64,000 bases of DNA from Bradyrhizobium sp. MOS002 (GCF_003020115.1 NZ_PYFX01000007.1:124001-188000); one strand, 5' to 3'. Shown: positions 1 to 9,109, counted from the first letter of the stretch. Notes: a model not told the origin generated them from the sequence alone. Made by a program: numbers and translations.

Positions 1-1436
1 TCATCCTGGATGCCTGCCGCGACAATCCGTTTTCGAAGACCATGAAGCGGACGCTGGCCTCGCGCGCGATCGGACGCGGGCTTGCCAAGGTCGAGCCGAC
101 CAGCCCCAACACCATGATCGCCTTCGCGGCGAAGGCAGGTTCGACCGCGTCCGACGGTGACTCCAGGAACAGCCCGTTCGCCCTCGCTTTGGTCGAGCAC
201 CTGCCCAAGCCGGGCCTCGATTTGCGCAAGGCGTTCGGCTTCGTGCGCGACGATGTGCTCAAGAGCACCGGCTACAAGCAGGAGCCCTACGTCTATGGCT
301 CGCTCGGCGGCGACGATGTGCCGCTGGTCGCGACCAAGCCGGCAGCGACCGGAGCGCAGGCCAATCCGCAGGATTCTATTCGCAGGGATTACGAACTCGC
401 GCTGCAGCTTGCCACGCGCGACGGTTGGGAAGCCTTCCTGGCGCAATATCCCGAGGGGTTCTATGCGAATCTGGCCAAGGGCCAGATGAACAAGATCGCC
501 GCTGAAGAGACGCGCGCGTCGGCCGAGCAAAAAGCGAATGCGGCCGAGCAGCAGAAGGCAAGGCTTATTGCCGAACGTGCTCAGAAGGCCGAGCAGGACA
601 AGGCGGCCGCGGTGGCGAAGGCGGCCGAAGAGGCCCGGATCACGGCGGAGAAACAGAAGCAGATCGAGCAGGCAAGAGCGGACGCGGCGGAGCACCAGCG
701 GAAGCTTGCCGAAGCCGCTGCGGCGAAAGCGCAGGCCGAGAAGCAGGCCGCCGAGAGGGCCAAGGCCGAGCTTGCCGCCAAGCAGGCCGCCGAGAAGGCA
801 GAGCAGGTGGCAAAGCCGACGGCCGATCGGCAGATGCCTGAGGTCGAGCAAAAAGTTGCAGCCCTTGCGCCGGCGCCGGCATCCACATTGTCGGCGGCTG
901 ATGTGACAAAATCCGTGCAGAGCGAATTGCGCCGTGTCGGCTGCTTTGCCTCGGCTGCGGACGGCGACTGGAATTCAGCCTCGCAGCGCTCGCTGACACT
1001 GTTCAACAAATATGCCGGCACTAAGTACGACGCGAAGGTGGCCAGCGTCGACGCACTCGATGCGCTGAAAGCGAAGCCGGGACGGGTCTGCCCGCTCGTG
1101 TGCAATTTCGGCTTCAAGGCCGACGGCGATCAATGCGTGAAGATCACCTGCCGCGCCGGCTATCGCGTCGGTGACGACAACGAGTGCGAGAAGATTGCCG
1201 ACAAGAAGCCAGTGGCGACGCGCGAAGAGCCCAAGAAACGAGACAGCGACCGTCAACAGAGGGAGGCCGCGCCCACAAGCCCGCAAGCCCGATCACCGGG
1301 CCAGATCTATTGTGGCTCAGGTGGCTGTCGTCCGGTGCGGTCCGGATGCAGGCTCGTGGCCGCAACCGGCTCATGGGGAACGGGAGGAGCGGTTGGGGCG
1401 GTCGGTCAAGGAAATGTAGCAGAGGTCTGCAATTAG
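1..1436 (+). CDS. Caspase-like (peptidase C14) protein, 5' end outside window
   Basis: The frame is already open at base 3 and encodes ILDACRDNPF, the catalytic-Cys motif of bacterial caspase-like p20 domains, so the start and the catalytic His lie upstream of the window. After the protease domain come an Ala/Glu/Lys-rich coiled coil (about bases 480-830), a short peptidoglycan-binding-like segment (SVQSELRRVGC... around base 910-1020) and a Cys-rich tail. It is a near copy of the complete gene that follows, offset about 1.9 kb; this copy has ten more codons in the coiled coil and an unrelated last 40 residues. The substrate is unknown. Family assignment is sure; any role in programmed death or envelope signalling is inference. 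Confidence 0.9.
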   Translation, partial: ILDACRDNPFSKTMKRTLASRAIGRGLAKVEPTSPNTMIAFAAKAGSTASDGDSRNSPFALALVEHLPKPGLDLRKAFGFVRDDVLKSTGYKQEPYVYGSLGGDDVPLVATKPAATGAQANPQDSIRRDYELALQLATRDGWEAFLAQYPEGFYANLAKGQMNKIAAEETRASAEQKANAAEQQKARLIAERAQKAEQDKAAAVAKAAEEARITAEKQKQIEQARADAAEHQRKLAEAAAAKAQAEKQAAERAKAELAAKQAAEKAEQVAKPTADRQMPEVEQKVAALAPAPASTLSAADVTKSVQSELRRVGCFASAADGDWNSASQRSLTLFNKYAGTKYDAKVASVDALDALKAKPGRVCPLVCNFGFKADGDQCVKITCRAGYRVGDDNECEKIADKKPVATREEPKKRDSDRQQREAAPTSPQARSPGQIYCGSGGCRPVRSGCRLVAATGSWGTGGAVGAVGQGNVAEVCN

Positions 1437-1466
1437 TCGGTGCATCAAGCCCGTAGGTGATTTTTC

Positions 1467-3275
1467 GTGCGCATCAATCGACTTTATCTAGCATTGGTTT
1501 TTGCCTCTCTCGTCGCCAGCGCGCCTGCGCAGGCCGACAAGCGCGTTGCGCTCGTCATCGGCAACTCGGCCTACAAGAACGCACCGCGGCTCGCGAACCC
1601 GGTGAACGACGCCGGCCTGGTCGGCGGCATGTTCAGGAATGCAGGCTTCGATACGGTCGAGATCAAGCTGGACCTCAATGCCAGCGAAATGCGGCGATCG
1701 CTACGCGACTTCGCGGCCCGGACGCGCGATGCCGACATGGCGGTGATTTACTATGCTGGCCACGGCATCGAGCTGGACGGCAGCAACTATCTCGTTCCGA
1801 CCGATGCCATGCTGGAAACCGACGGCGACGTCCTCGACGAGACGATCGCGCTTGATCGCGCGCTGTATGCCGTCGAGCCGGCCAAGCAACTCCGTCTCGT
1901 CATCCTCGATGCCTGCCGCGACAACCCTTTCGCCAAGACGATGAAGCGCACCCTGGCCTCGCGCGCGATTGGTGGCGGGCTTGCCAAGGTCGAGCCGACC
2001 AGTCCGAACACGATGATCGCCTTTGCGGCCAAGGCGGGATCGACGGCGTCGGATGGCGACTCCCGCAACAGCCCGTTCGCAGTCGCGTTGACCGATCATC
2101 TGCCGAAGCCCGGACTCGACCTGCGCAAGGCGTTCGGGTTTGTCCGTGACGACGTCTTGAAGAAGACCGGCAACAAGCAGGAGCCGTATGTCTATGGATC
2201 CCTGGGCGGCAGCGATGTGCCGTTGGTGCCGGCAAGGCCGGCCGCCACAGCCGGTCCGCAGGCAAATCCACAGGACAGTGTGCGCAAAGACTACGAGCTT
2301 GCCCTTCAGGCTGGGCTGCGCGAGGCCTGGGAAGCATTCCTCCAGACCTATCCGGACGGCTTTTACGCCAACCTCGCCCGCGTGCAGTTGAAGAAGATCG
2401 CCGCCGAGGAGGATCGCACGCTCGCGACGGAGAAGGCGCGTCTGGCCGAACAGGAGAAGGCGAGGCTCGCGACCGAACGAGCCCAGAAGGCCGAGCAGGA
2501 GAAAGCTGCCGCCGCTGCGAAAGCCGCGGAAGAGGCGAGAATTGCGGCCGAGAAAGCCAAGCAGATCGAGCAGGCCAAGGCCGAGGCAGCCGAACGAGAT
2601 CGCAAGGCGGCGGAAGCTGCCGCGGCCAAGTCGCTCGCGGATAAGCGGTCGATGGAGAAGGCGGCGGCTGAGGCGGCAGCGAAGCAGGCCACGGACAAGC
2701 AGGCGGCTGATGCCGAAAGCAGGAAGGTCGCCGCGCTGTCGCCGCCGCCAAGCTCCCTGCCGCCCGGCGATCTCGCGAAATCCGTGCAGAGCGAACTGCG
2801 CCGGGTCGGCTGTCTTTCGGCCGCCCCCGACGGCGACTGGAACGCCGCAACGCAGCGCTCGCTGACGCTGTTCAACAAATATGCCGGTACCCAGTTCGAC
2901 GCGAAGCTTGCGAGCATCGACGCGCTCGATGCGCTGAAGGCGAAGCCGGGCCGCGTCTGCCCGCTGGTGTGTAATTTCGGCTTCAAGGCCGACGGCGATC
3001 AATGCGCGAAGATCACCTGCCGCGCCGGCTATCGCGTCGGCGACGACAACGAATGCGAGAAGATTCAAGAGAAGAAGCCGGTCGCGACGCGCGAGGATTC
3101 GAGGAGGCGCGATAGCGACCGCAAAAATGCCGAGTCAACGGCACCAAAGTCACAAGCCTCCGGCCAGATGATCTGCAACGGCGCCGGCTGCAGGCCGGTC
3201 GCAAAGGGTTGTCACCTCGGGCCGGTGCCCAATGCGAACGCCAGCGCCAAGATCACCGGCGAGGTCTGCAACTGA
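1467..3275 (+). CDS. Caspase-like (peptidase C14) protein, secreted, 602 aa
   Basis: GTG start chosen because GTAGGTGA lies just upstream and the first 23 residues form a signal peptide (cut after AQA, near residue 22). The caspase-like domain covers about residues 25-255, with catalytic His99 in YYAGHG and Cys150 in LDACRDNP. Residues 310-420 are an Ala/Glu/Lys coiled coil; 435-495 resemble a peptidoglycan-binding fold; 498-530 hold a cluster of Cys residues, and the last 30 residues hold more. This architecture suggests a periplasmic protease tethered to or sensing the cell wall. It starts 30 bases after its tandem paralogue, so the two may share a transcript. Substrate unknown. Confidence 0.92.
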   Translation: MRINRLYLALVFASLVASAPAQADKRVALVIGNSAYKNAPRLANPVNDAGLVGGMFRNAGFDTVEIKLDLNASEMRRSLRDFAARTRDADMAVIYYAGHGIELDGSNYLVPTDAMLETDGDVLDETIALDRALYAVEPAKQLRLVILDACRDNPFAKTMKRTLASRAIGGGLAKVEPTSPNTMIAFAAKAGSTASDGDSRNSPFAVALTDHLPKPGLDLRKAFGFVRDDVLKKTGNKQEPYVYGSLGGSDVPLVPARPAATAGPQANPQDSVRKDYELALQAGLREAWEAFLQTYPDGFYANLARVQLKKIAAEEDRTLATEKARLAEQEKARLATERAQKAEQEKAAAAAKAAEEARIAAEKAKQIEQAKAEAAERDRKAAEAAAAKSLADKRSMEKAAAEAAAKQATDKQAADAESRKVAALSPPPSSLPPGDLAKSVQSELRRVGCLSAAPDGDWNAATQRSLTLFNKYAGTQFDAKLASIDALDALKAKPGRVCPLVCNFGFKADGDQCAKITCRAGYRVGDDNECEKIQEKKPVATREDSRRRDSDRKNAESTAPKSQASGQMICNGAGCRPVAKGCHLGPVPNANASAKITGEVCN

Positions 3276-3399
3276 CGGCCAGGCGGCGGTGATGTCCGGC
3301 CGGACCAGACACGTCTGCGGTTGAGGCGAGGGCAGGCGACACGAGGCTTGCGTGCCCCGCCGCAAGCGAGCATCATTCCCAAAAAAATGGGGGAAACCG

Positions 3400-4725
3400 A
3401 TGCTTGAGCTCTCGCGCCGCAGTCACCTTCAGCAATTGTCGGCCGTGTTCGGATCCGCCGCGCTGCCTGGGTGGTCGAGGTCCGCAGGGGCTTCGGAGGC
3501 AGACATTCCGCCGGAAGGCATCGGCAAGGGCATCAAGCACATCTCCTATAGCGACATCGGCGGACGGCCCGACAGCGTGCAGGTAATGTTCAACCGGCAG
3601 CACGTCTATGTCGGACACATGTTCAGTGACGGTGTGACGATCCTGGACGCATCCGATCCGCGTGCGCTGAAGCCGGTCAATTTCTTCACCGCAGGGCAAT
3701 ACACCCGCACCCATCATTTACAGGTGGCGGAAGATTTGCTGCTGCTTGCGAACGGCGCCAACATCGTCGCGATGCAGTCCTACGACAACATGCGCGGCTA
3801 TTTCGAGAACACGCTGGTCGACAGCATCACCAAGGCCAAGAAGTTTCGCTGTGGGCTGTCGATCCACGACATCTCCAAGCCAAACGAGATGCGCGAGATC
3901 GCGTTCCTTGAAATGCCCGGCTTCGGCATCAACCGGCTGTGGTGGCCAGGCGGCCGCTATGCCTATGTATCGGCGCATCTCGACGGCTTCACCGACCACA
4001 TTCTTTGCGTGGTCGATCTCAAGACCATCACCAAGCCGGAGATCGTTGCGAAATGGTGGCTGCCGGGCATGAACCGCGCGGCCGGCGAGCCGGCGACGCC
4101 CAAGGGCAAGCGCTTTGCGCTCCATCACATGATCACGGCGGGTGATCGCGGCTATGCTGCCTGGCGCGATGGCGGCTTCACCATTCATGACATCAGCGAT
4201 CCCACCAATCCGAAGCTGCTGTCCCACATCAACTGGTCGCCGCCCTTCGCCGGCGGCACGCATACGCCGTTGCCGCTGCCCAAGCGGCAGCTCGCGATCG
4301 TCGCGGACGAAGCCAATGCGGACAATTGCGCCAAGGGCCTGTTCCATACCTTCGTTCTCGACGTGCGCGCGCCTGGAAACCCGGTGCCGATCGCAACCCT
4401 GCCGACCCCGCGCGACCGCGATTTCTGCACGAACGGCACCTTCGGGCCGCATAATCTGCACGAGAACCGCCCGGGCTCGTTCCAGAGCGAGGAGACGATC
4501 TTCGCGACCTACAACAATGCCGGCGTCAGGGTGTTCGACGTCAGGGACGCCTTCGCACCGAAGGAGATCGCGTATTGGGTGCCGCCGACACCGAAAAAGC
4601 TCATCGACCCCCGCCCGAACGTCGCGCTCGCGGCCAAGACCTGTGACGCCTATGTCCGGCCCGACGGGATGATGTTCGTCTCCGACTGGAACGCCGGCAT
4701 GCACGTGCTGCAATATCAGGGATGA
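3400..4725 (+). CDS. LVIVD-repeat beta-propeller protein
   Basis: About 441 aa. ATG at 3400 preferred over a longer frame from 3352 because GGGGGAAA precedes it at good spacing. The N-terminus has SRRSHLQQL followed by a mildly hydrophobic stretch, weakly Tat-like. The body has repeated blades of the type VxILDxSDPxxxK, LSIHDISKP, FTIHDISDPTNPKLL and VRVFDVRD, the hallmark of LVIVD-repeat propellers. No catalytic residues can be named; these proteins are usually extracytoplasmic and of unknown function. The gene is followed by a hairpin at 4730-4759 and converges on the M20 hydrolase gene. Confidence 0.8.
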   Translation: MLELSRRSHLQQLSAVFGSAALPGWSRSAGASEADIPPEGIGKGIKHISYSDIGGRPDSVQVMFNRQHVYVGHMFSDGVTILDASDPRALKPVNFFTAGQYTRTHHLQVAEDLLLLANGANIVAMQSYDNMRGYFENTLVDSITKAKKFRCGLSIHDISKPNEMREIAFLEMPGFGINRLWWPGGRYAYVSAHLDGFTDHILCVVDLKTITKPEIVAKWWLPGMNRAAGEPATPKGKRFALHHMITAGDRGYAAWRDGGFTIHDISDPTNPKLLSHINWSPPFAGGTHTPLPLPKRQLAIVADEANADNCAKGLFHTFVLDVRAPGNPVPIATLPTPRDRDFCTNGTFGPHNLHENRPGSFQSEETIFATYNNAGVRVFDVRDAFAPKEIAYWVPPTPKKLIDPRPNVALAAKTCDAYVRPDGMMFVSDWNAGMHVLQYQG

Positions 4726-4729
4726 GCGG

Positions 4730-4759
4730 TGCAGGGTGGTTTGTTGTACCCACCCTGCA
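4730..4759 (+). terminator. Hairpin after the LVIVD gene
   Basis: Perfect 10-bp inverted repeat: TGCAGGGTGG (4730-4739), 10-base loop, CCACCCTGCA (4750-4759), five bases after the stop codon. There is no T-run, so intrinsic termination is uncertain. Confidence 0.45.
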
Positions 4760-4818
4760 ATCTTAGCCTGGATCAGCGGCAATATCCGGGCCCCCGCGAC
4801 GAGTCTGACGCGAGCGTT

Positions 4819-4844
4819 CCCGGGTGTCGCTTCGCTCACCCGGG
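4819..4844. repeat. Short dispersed palindrome (CCCGGGTGAGCGAAGCG family)
   Basis: CCCGGGTG (4819-4826) pairs with CACCCGGG (4837-4844), and the core TCGCTTCGCTCACCCGGG recurs at 6063-6139 on the other side of the M20 gene. Such elements are common between Bradyrhizobium genes. Confidence 0.6.
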
Positions 4845-4868
4845 CTACGAGTGTAGCGATACGCGACG

Positions 4869-6041
4869 CTAACCCGCCGGCATCCGCGTCTCCACCAGGC
4901 GTGCCCAATACGATGCGCCGTGGCCGAGGATGTTGTCGTTGAAGATGTAGCTGGGATGATGGCACTCGTTGCCGTCGCCCATGCCGACCAGGATCATCGC
5001 GCCGGGGCGCGCTTCCAGCATGAAGGAAAAGTCTTCGGCGCCCATCATGGGAATGAACTTGTCGTTGACGCGCTCGGCACCGACGATGTCGCGGGCGACG
5101 TCGGCGGCAAGGCCGGCCTCGCGCGCATGGTTCATCGTCACCGGATACATGCGCGTGTATTTGGTCTCCGCCGAACCGCCATAGGCGCGCGCGACGCTGT
5201 CGGCGACCTCGCCGATGCGGCGCTCGACGAGATCGCGCACCTCAGGGTCGAGCGTGCGCACGGTGCCGCCGAGCTCGGCGATCTCCGGGATGATGTTGAA
5301 GGCCGTGCCGGAGTGGAATTGCGTGATCGAGATGACGGCGGATTTCAGCGGATCGACGTTGCGCGCGACGATCGATTGCAGCGCGTTGACGATCTGCGCG
5401 CCGATCAGCACGCTGTCGATCGACTTGTGCGGACCCGCACCGGCGTGGCCGCCTTTGCCGTGGACGGTGATCTGGATGTTGTCGGAGGAGGCGAGCATCG
5501 CACCCGGCGTGGTCGCGAAATGTCCTTCGGGCAGGCCCGGCATGTTGTGCATGCCATAGACCTCCTGAATGTTCCAGCGCGTCATCAGCCCGTCCTCGAC
5601 CATCGCCTTGCCGCCGCCGCCGCCTTCTTCCGCGGGCTGGAAGATCACGACCGCGGTGCCGTCGAAGTTGCGCGTCTCGGCGAGATATTTGGCGGCGCCG
5701 AGCAGCATCGCGGTGTGGCCATCATGGCCGCAGGCATGCATCTTGCCGGGGACCTTGGAGGCATAGGCGACGCCCGACGTCTCCATGATCGGCAGCGCGT
5801 CCATGTCGGCGCGCAGGCCAATGGTCTTGCCCGAGGCGGATTTGCGGCCACGGATCACACCGACGACGCCGGTGCGGCCGATTCCCGTCACCACCTCGTC
5901 GCAGCCGAACTCGCGCAAGCGGTCGGCGACGATGCCGGCGGTGCGGTGGACGTCGTATTGCAGCTCCGGGTTCTCGTGGAAGTCATGGCGCCAGGCGGCC
6001 ATTTCGTCGGAGAGGGCGGCAACGCGGTTGACGATGGGCAT
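4869..6041 (-). CDS. M20 family amidohydrolase (hippurate hydrolase-like)
   Basis: 390 aa, the usual length for M20D enzymes that hydrolyse N-acyl amino acids (hippurate, N-acetylated compounds) in the cytoplasm. Metal-ligand motifs are visible: ADMDALPI near residue 80, HACGHDGHT near 105, AEEGGGGG near 140, and MGAEDFSFM plus a late HHPSYIFND near the C-terminus. The lid/dimerisation domain has GKGGHAGAGPHKSIDS. Stand-alone gene flanked on both sides by copies of the same dispersed palindrome. The exact substrate cannot be read from sequence. Confidence 0.88.
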   Translation of the reverse strand: MPIVNRVAALSDEMAAWRHDFHENPELQYDVHRTAGIVADRLREFGCDEVVTGIGRTGVVGVIRGRKSASGKTIGLRADMDALPIMETSGVAYASKVPGKMHACGHDGHTAMLLGAAKYLAETRNFDGTAVVIFQPAEEGGGGGKAMVEDGLMTRWNIQEVYGMHNMPGLPEGHFATTPGAMLASSDNIQITVHGKGGHAGAGPHKSIDSVLIGAQIVNALQSIVARNVDPLKSAVISITQFHSGTAFNIIPEIAELGGTVRTLDPEVRDLVERRIGEVADSVARAYGGSAETKYTRMYPVTMNHAREAGLAADVARDIVGAERVNDKFIPMMGAEDFSFMLEARPGAMILVGMGDGNECHHPSYIFNDNILGHGASYWARLVETRMPAG

Positions 6042-6062
6042 GGGGAAGGTCTGCCTTGATTT

Positions 6063-6139
6063 GTAGCCCGGATGAGCGAAGCGAAATCCGGGATCTATGT
6101 GAGAGAAGTCCCGGGGATCGCTGCGCTCACCCGGGCTAC
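6063..6139. repeat. Dispersed palindrome, long copy
   Basis: Imperfect 21-base arms (6063-6083 and 6119-6139, both beginning or ending in GTAGCCCGG/CCGGGCTAC) enclose a second AATCCGGGAT / TCCCGGGGAT pair. Same core as 4819-4844. It sits between the M20 gene start and the purB stop. Confidence 0.65.
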
Positions 6140-6148
6140 GAATGACGT

Positions 6149-7456
6149 TCAGCTCTCTCCGAACACGCGCTTGAAGATCGTGTCGACGTGCTTGAAGTGA
6201 TAGCCGAGGTCGAACTGCTCCTCGATCTCGGCGTCGGTGAGATACTTCTTCACCTCAGCGTCCTTCTTCAGGAGCTGGAGGAAGTCGCCTTCGCCGCGCC
6301 AGACCGGCATGGCGTTGCGCTGTACCAGCTTGTAGGCGTCTTCGCGGCTCGCGCCCTTCTGCGTCAGCGCCAGCAGAACGCGCTGCGAATGCACGAGGCC
6401 GCCGAGGCGGTCGAGGTTCTTCTGCATGTTGGCGGGGTACACCAGCAGCTTGTCGATCAGGCCGGCGAGGCGCACCAGCGCGAAGTCGAGCGTCACGGTC
6501 GCGTCGGGCGCCATCATGCGCTCGGCGGAAGAGTGCGAGATGTCGCGCTCGTGCCAGAGCACGACGTTCTCCAGCGCCGGCGTCACATAGGCGCGCACCA
6601 AGCGCGACAGGCCGGTGAGGTTTTCCGAGAGCACCGGATTGCGCTTGTGCGGCATCGCGGACGAGCCCTTCTGCCCTTCGGAGAAGAACTCTTCAGCCTC
6701 CAGCACTTCGGTGCGCTGCATGTGGCGAATCTCCACCGCGAAACGCTCGACCGAAGAAGCGATCACGCCGAGTGTCGAGAAATACATCGCGTGACGGTCG
6801 CGGGGGATGACCTGCGTCGAGATCGGCTCGGGGACGAGGCCCATGGCCTTGGCAACATGCTGTTCGACGCGCGGATCGATCTGGGCAAAAGTGCCGACCG
6901 CACCGGAGATGGCGCAAGTCGCGACTTCCTTCCGCGCCGCGATCAGGCGCTCCCTGGCGCGCGAGAATTCCGCATAGGCATAGGCGAGCTTGAGGCCGAA
7001 GGTTACGGGTTCGGCGTGGATGCCATGGCTGCGACCGATGGTCGGCGTCATCTTGTGCTCGAAGGCGCGCTTCTTCAGTGCCGCCAGCACCTTGTCGAGG
7101 TCGGCGAGCAGCAGGTCGGCGGCGCGGGTGAGCTGAACGTTGAGGCAGGTGTCGAGCACGTCGGAGGAGGTCATGCCCTGGTGGACGAAGCGCGCTTCGG
7201 GGCCGACGATCTCGGCGAGATGGGTGAGGAAGGCGATGACGTCGTGCTTGGTCTCGCGTTCGATCTCGTCGATGCGGGCGACGTCGAAAGTGGCGTCCTT
7301 GGCCTTGGCCCAGACCGTCCTGGCGGCCTCCTTGGGAATCGTGCCGAGCTCGGCAAGGGCGTCCGCCGCATGCGCCTCGATTTCGAACCAGATCTTGAAC
7401 CGGGTCTGCGGCTCCCAGATCGAGGCCATTTCCGGGCGGGTATAGCGGGGGATCAT
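6149..7456 (-). CDS. purB: Adenylosuccinate lyase
   Basis: 435 aa. ATG at 7456 (MIPRYTRPEM) is the family start and has GGAG eight bases upstream; the longer frame to 7555 is rejected. The enzyme catalyses two beta-eliminations in purine synthesis: SAICAR to AICAR and adenylosuccinate to AMP, in the cytoplasm. The superfamily signature GSSAMPHKRNPV is present, as are TSSDVLDTCLN and the active-site His of GRSHGIHAEP. It belongs to the shorter Bacillus-type class. No other purine gene adjoins it. Confidence 0.95.
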   Translation of the reverse strand: MIPRYTRPEMASIWEPQTRFKIWFEIEAHAADALAELGTIPKEAARTVWAKAKDATFDVARIDEIERETKHDVIAFLTHLAEIVGPEARFVHQGMTSSDVLDTCLNVQLTRAADLLLADLDKVLAALKKRAFEHKMTPTIGRSHGIHAEPVTFGLKLAYAYAEFSRARERLIAARKEVATCAISGAVGTFAQIDPRVEQHVAKAMGLVPEPISTQVIPRDRHAMYFSTLGVIASSVERFAVEIRHMQRTEVLEAEEFFSEGQKGSSAMPHKRNPVLSENLTGLSRLVRAYVTPALENVVLWHERDISHSSAERMMAPDATVTLDFALVRLAGLIDKLLVYPANMQKNLDRLGGLVHSQRVLLALTQKGASREDAYKLVQRNAMPVWRGEGDFLQLLKKDAEVKKYLTDAEIEEQFDLGYHFKHVDTIFKRVFGES

Positions 7457-7841
7457 TGGACTGCTCCAGGAAGGTGGGCGGGCGACCCACGAGGGGGGCG
7501 ACCTGCCAGAATGTTTTTTACGCCGTGATTTAACAGAGCGGGGAGGGCGAAACAAACGGCGGAGGCAAGGTAGCGGGGGATGATTGGGCTGGGCGGGGTG
7601 ATCGGCCCGTCCGCGGCGGGCGATGGGTGGCCCGCGCCCCAGGGGGCGCAGATATTAACTGTCAATCACGGATCATTGACTGACAGATATTGAAATCTGT
7701 CAGCGAGACGTGTATATCCGCTCTCGGACGCTCCGATTGGGCGTCTGGCGGCATCCCGGGAGCCCGACGTCCCAAGTAAATGGGGGATTGAGGGTCGCAA
7801 TTGAACAACGGGGACCGCCAATTGATTGGAGACTTACGACA
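7457..7841. other. 385-base intergenic region with two adjacent palindromes
   Basis: Between the purB and TetR-side genes. No credible gene. The first 160 bases are GC-rich without visible structure. Bases 7661-7703 hold two neighbouring inverted repeats described separately. The remainder up to 7841 presumably contains the promoter of the small ORF and the TetR gene. Confidence 0.6.
7661..7703. promoter_or_regulatory. Double inverted repeat, candidate TetR operator
   Basis: GTCAAT (7661-7666) mirrors ATTGAC (7675-7680); immediately after, CTGACAGAT (7680-7688) mirrors ATCTGTCAG (7695-7703) with a 6-base spacer. Both are perfect, AT-richer than the surroundings, and lie 330 bases upstream of the TetR gene. 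Operator function is inferred. Confidence 0.5.
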
Positions 7842-7943
7842 ATGACGACCGAAATCATCAATTTGACCGGGACGATTGGGCATTGGCTCAATTTACTGGT
7901 TGCGCGCCAGATCGCGGCGCAGGCTGCAAAACTGCCTCATTAA
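7842..7943 (+). CDS. Hypothetical 33-aa protein
   Basis: ATG at 7842 with GGAG ten bases upstream opens a 33-codon frame ending in TAA: MTTEIINLTGTIGHWLNLLV then ARQIAAQAAKLPH. The middle is amphipathic with short hydrophobic runs but not long enough for a sure membrane helix. It precedes the TetR gene by 91 bases in the same direction and could be its leader partner. Coding potential is plausible, not proven. Confidence 0.4.
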   Translation: MTTEIINLTGTIGHWLNLLVARQIAAQAAKLPH

Positions 7944-8034
7944 GGCGAGAGCTTTCCGAAACGACCGGCACGGGCGCTTCGGAAGCAGCCCCATCGCCGG
8001 GTAACTGAGCCCTCAACGGGAACATGGTGCTGGC

Positions 8035-8619
8035 ATGAACGAAGCCGTAATCTTGACGCCGGAGCGGATCCTCGAAGTCACCGAGGACGTGCTGCGGCGT
8101 TACGGACTCGCCAAGGCCACCGTGGTCGACGTGGCCCGTGCGCTCGATGTGAGCCACGGCAGCGTCTACCGCCATTTTCCGAGCAAGGCCTCGCTGCGCG
8201 AGGCCGTCGCCAAACGTTGGCTGGACCGCATCGACGCGCCGCTACGCCAGCTCGCCGAAGAGCAGGGCCCGGCCCCGGCGCGGCTCGACCGCTGGCTGCG
8301 CACCCTGTTCGCCGCCAAGCGTTCGCGCGTGCTCGACGACCCCGAGATGTTCGAGACCTATCTGACTCTGGCGCGCGAGGCCTGTGCAGCCGTCAAGTGT
8401 CACAAGGACACCATGATCGACCAGATTGCGGCGATCCTGACCGATGGTGTGAAGCAGGGCGTGTTCGAGGTGGGCGACGTCAAGGCCACCGCGCGCGCCA
8501 TCTTCGATGCCACCGTCCGCTTCCACCATCCGGCCCACGCCGACGAATGGAAGGACGCCGATCTCTCGGCGCGCGTCGATGCGACGCTCGCGCTGTTGCT
8601 GCGCGGGTTGAAGGCATAG
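8035..8619 (+). CDS. TetR/AcrR-family transcriptional regulator
   Basis: 194 aa. N-terminal helix-turn-helix at about residues 25-50 (TVVDVARALDVSHGSVYRHF, then PSKASLREAVA), followed by an all-helical ligand/dimer domain ending at LLRGLKA. No obvious Shine-Dalgarno, but ATG at 8035 fits the family. A likely ligand-responsive repressor; its targets are not visible because no efflux or metabolic gene adjoins it. The double palindrome at 7661-7703 is a candidate self-operator. Confidence 0.88.
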   Translation: MNEAVILTPERILEVTEDVLRRYGLAKATVVDVARALDVSHGSVYRHFPSKASLREAVAKRWLDRIDAPLRQLAEEQGPAPARLDRWLRTLFAAKRSRVLDDPEMFETYLTLAREACAAVKCHKDTMIDQIAAILTDGVKQGVFEVGDVKATARAIFDATVRFHHPAHADEWKDADLSARVDATLALLLRGLKA

Positions 8620-8665
8620 GCCGAATGCCTCCAGGCCGTTCGATAGCCGGCCTGGGCGGCGCTTG

Positions 8666-8968
8666 TTATCCCTCGACCTTGTGGGCGAGAGCACCATCGC
8701 GGAGCGAACGCGAATGGTGGGACTTTTTCCGCGCGCGAAGAGCGTTACCTGCCAATGGCACGACCGGCGGGCTTTCCGGATACGCATTGACTTCAATTTC
8801 GACGAGGTCCTTCGCCCGCTTTCGAAGCCGGTAGAATGCAAGCTCCTGTTCGAGCATGGGGCAGTGGAATCGAATCGTTGCTGTGTCCGGCAAGCGACAG
8901 AGTTCATCGATGAGCTCGCCGACAGTGATGAGCGCGGGATAGGTAGCTTCGCGGATAGCCTTACTCAT
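8666..8968 (-). CDS. Hypothetical protein, 100 aa
   Basis: ATG at 8968 has GAAGGAGT at ideal spacing, which is why this strand is chosen over the overlapping plus-strand frame. The protein begins MSKAIREATYPALITVGELI and contains a plausible small alpha/beta segment to about residue 62, then a basic, low-complexity tail. I do not recognise a family. It converges on the TetR gene, 46 bases apart. Confidence 0.55.
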   Translation of the reverse strand: MSKAIREATYPALITVGELIDELCRLPDTATIRFHCPMLEQELAFYRLRKRAKDLVEIEVNAYPESPPVVPLAGNALRARKKSHHSRSLRDGALAHKVEG

Positions 8969-9109
8969 GGCGGAACTCCTTCACTCCTGTACTAACCGGA
9001 GTTCGACGGCCTCCGTTCCATCCGCATGGCGAGGCGGTCAAAATATCCTTGGAGACGCCCGCATACGGAGGAGAGCTCTGTGCGCCTGGCTCCAGGGAGG
9101 GGCGAACAT

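Noticed and set aside
4920..6059. 379-codon plus-strand frame
   Set aside because: Antisense to the well-supported M20 gene; no recognisable motif.
6188..7528. 446-codon plus-strand frame
   Set aside because: Antisense to purB, whose motifs are certain.
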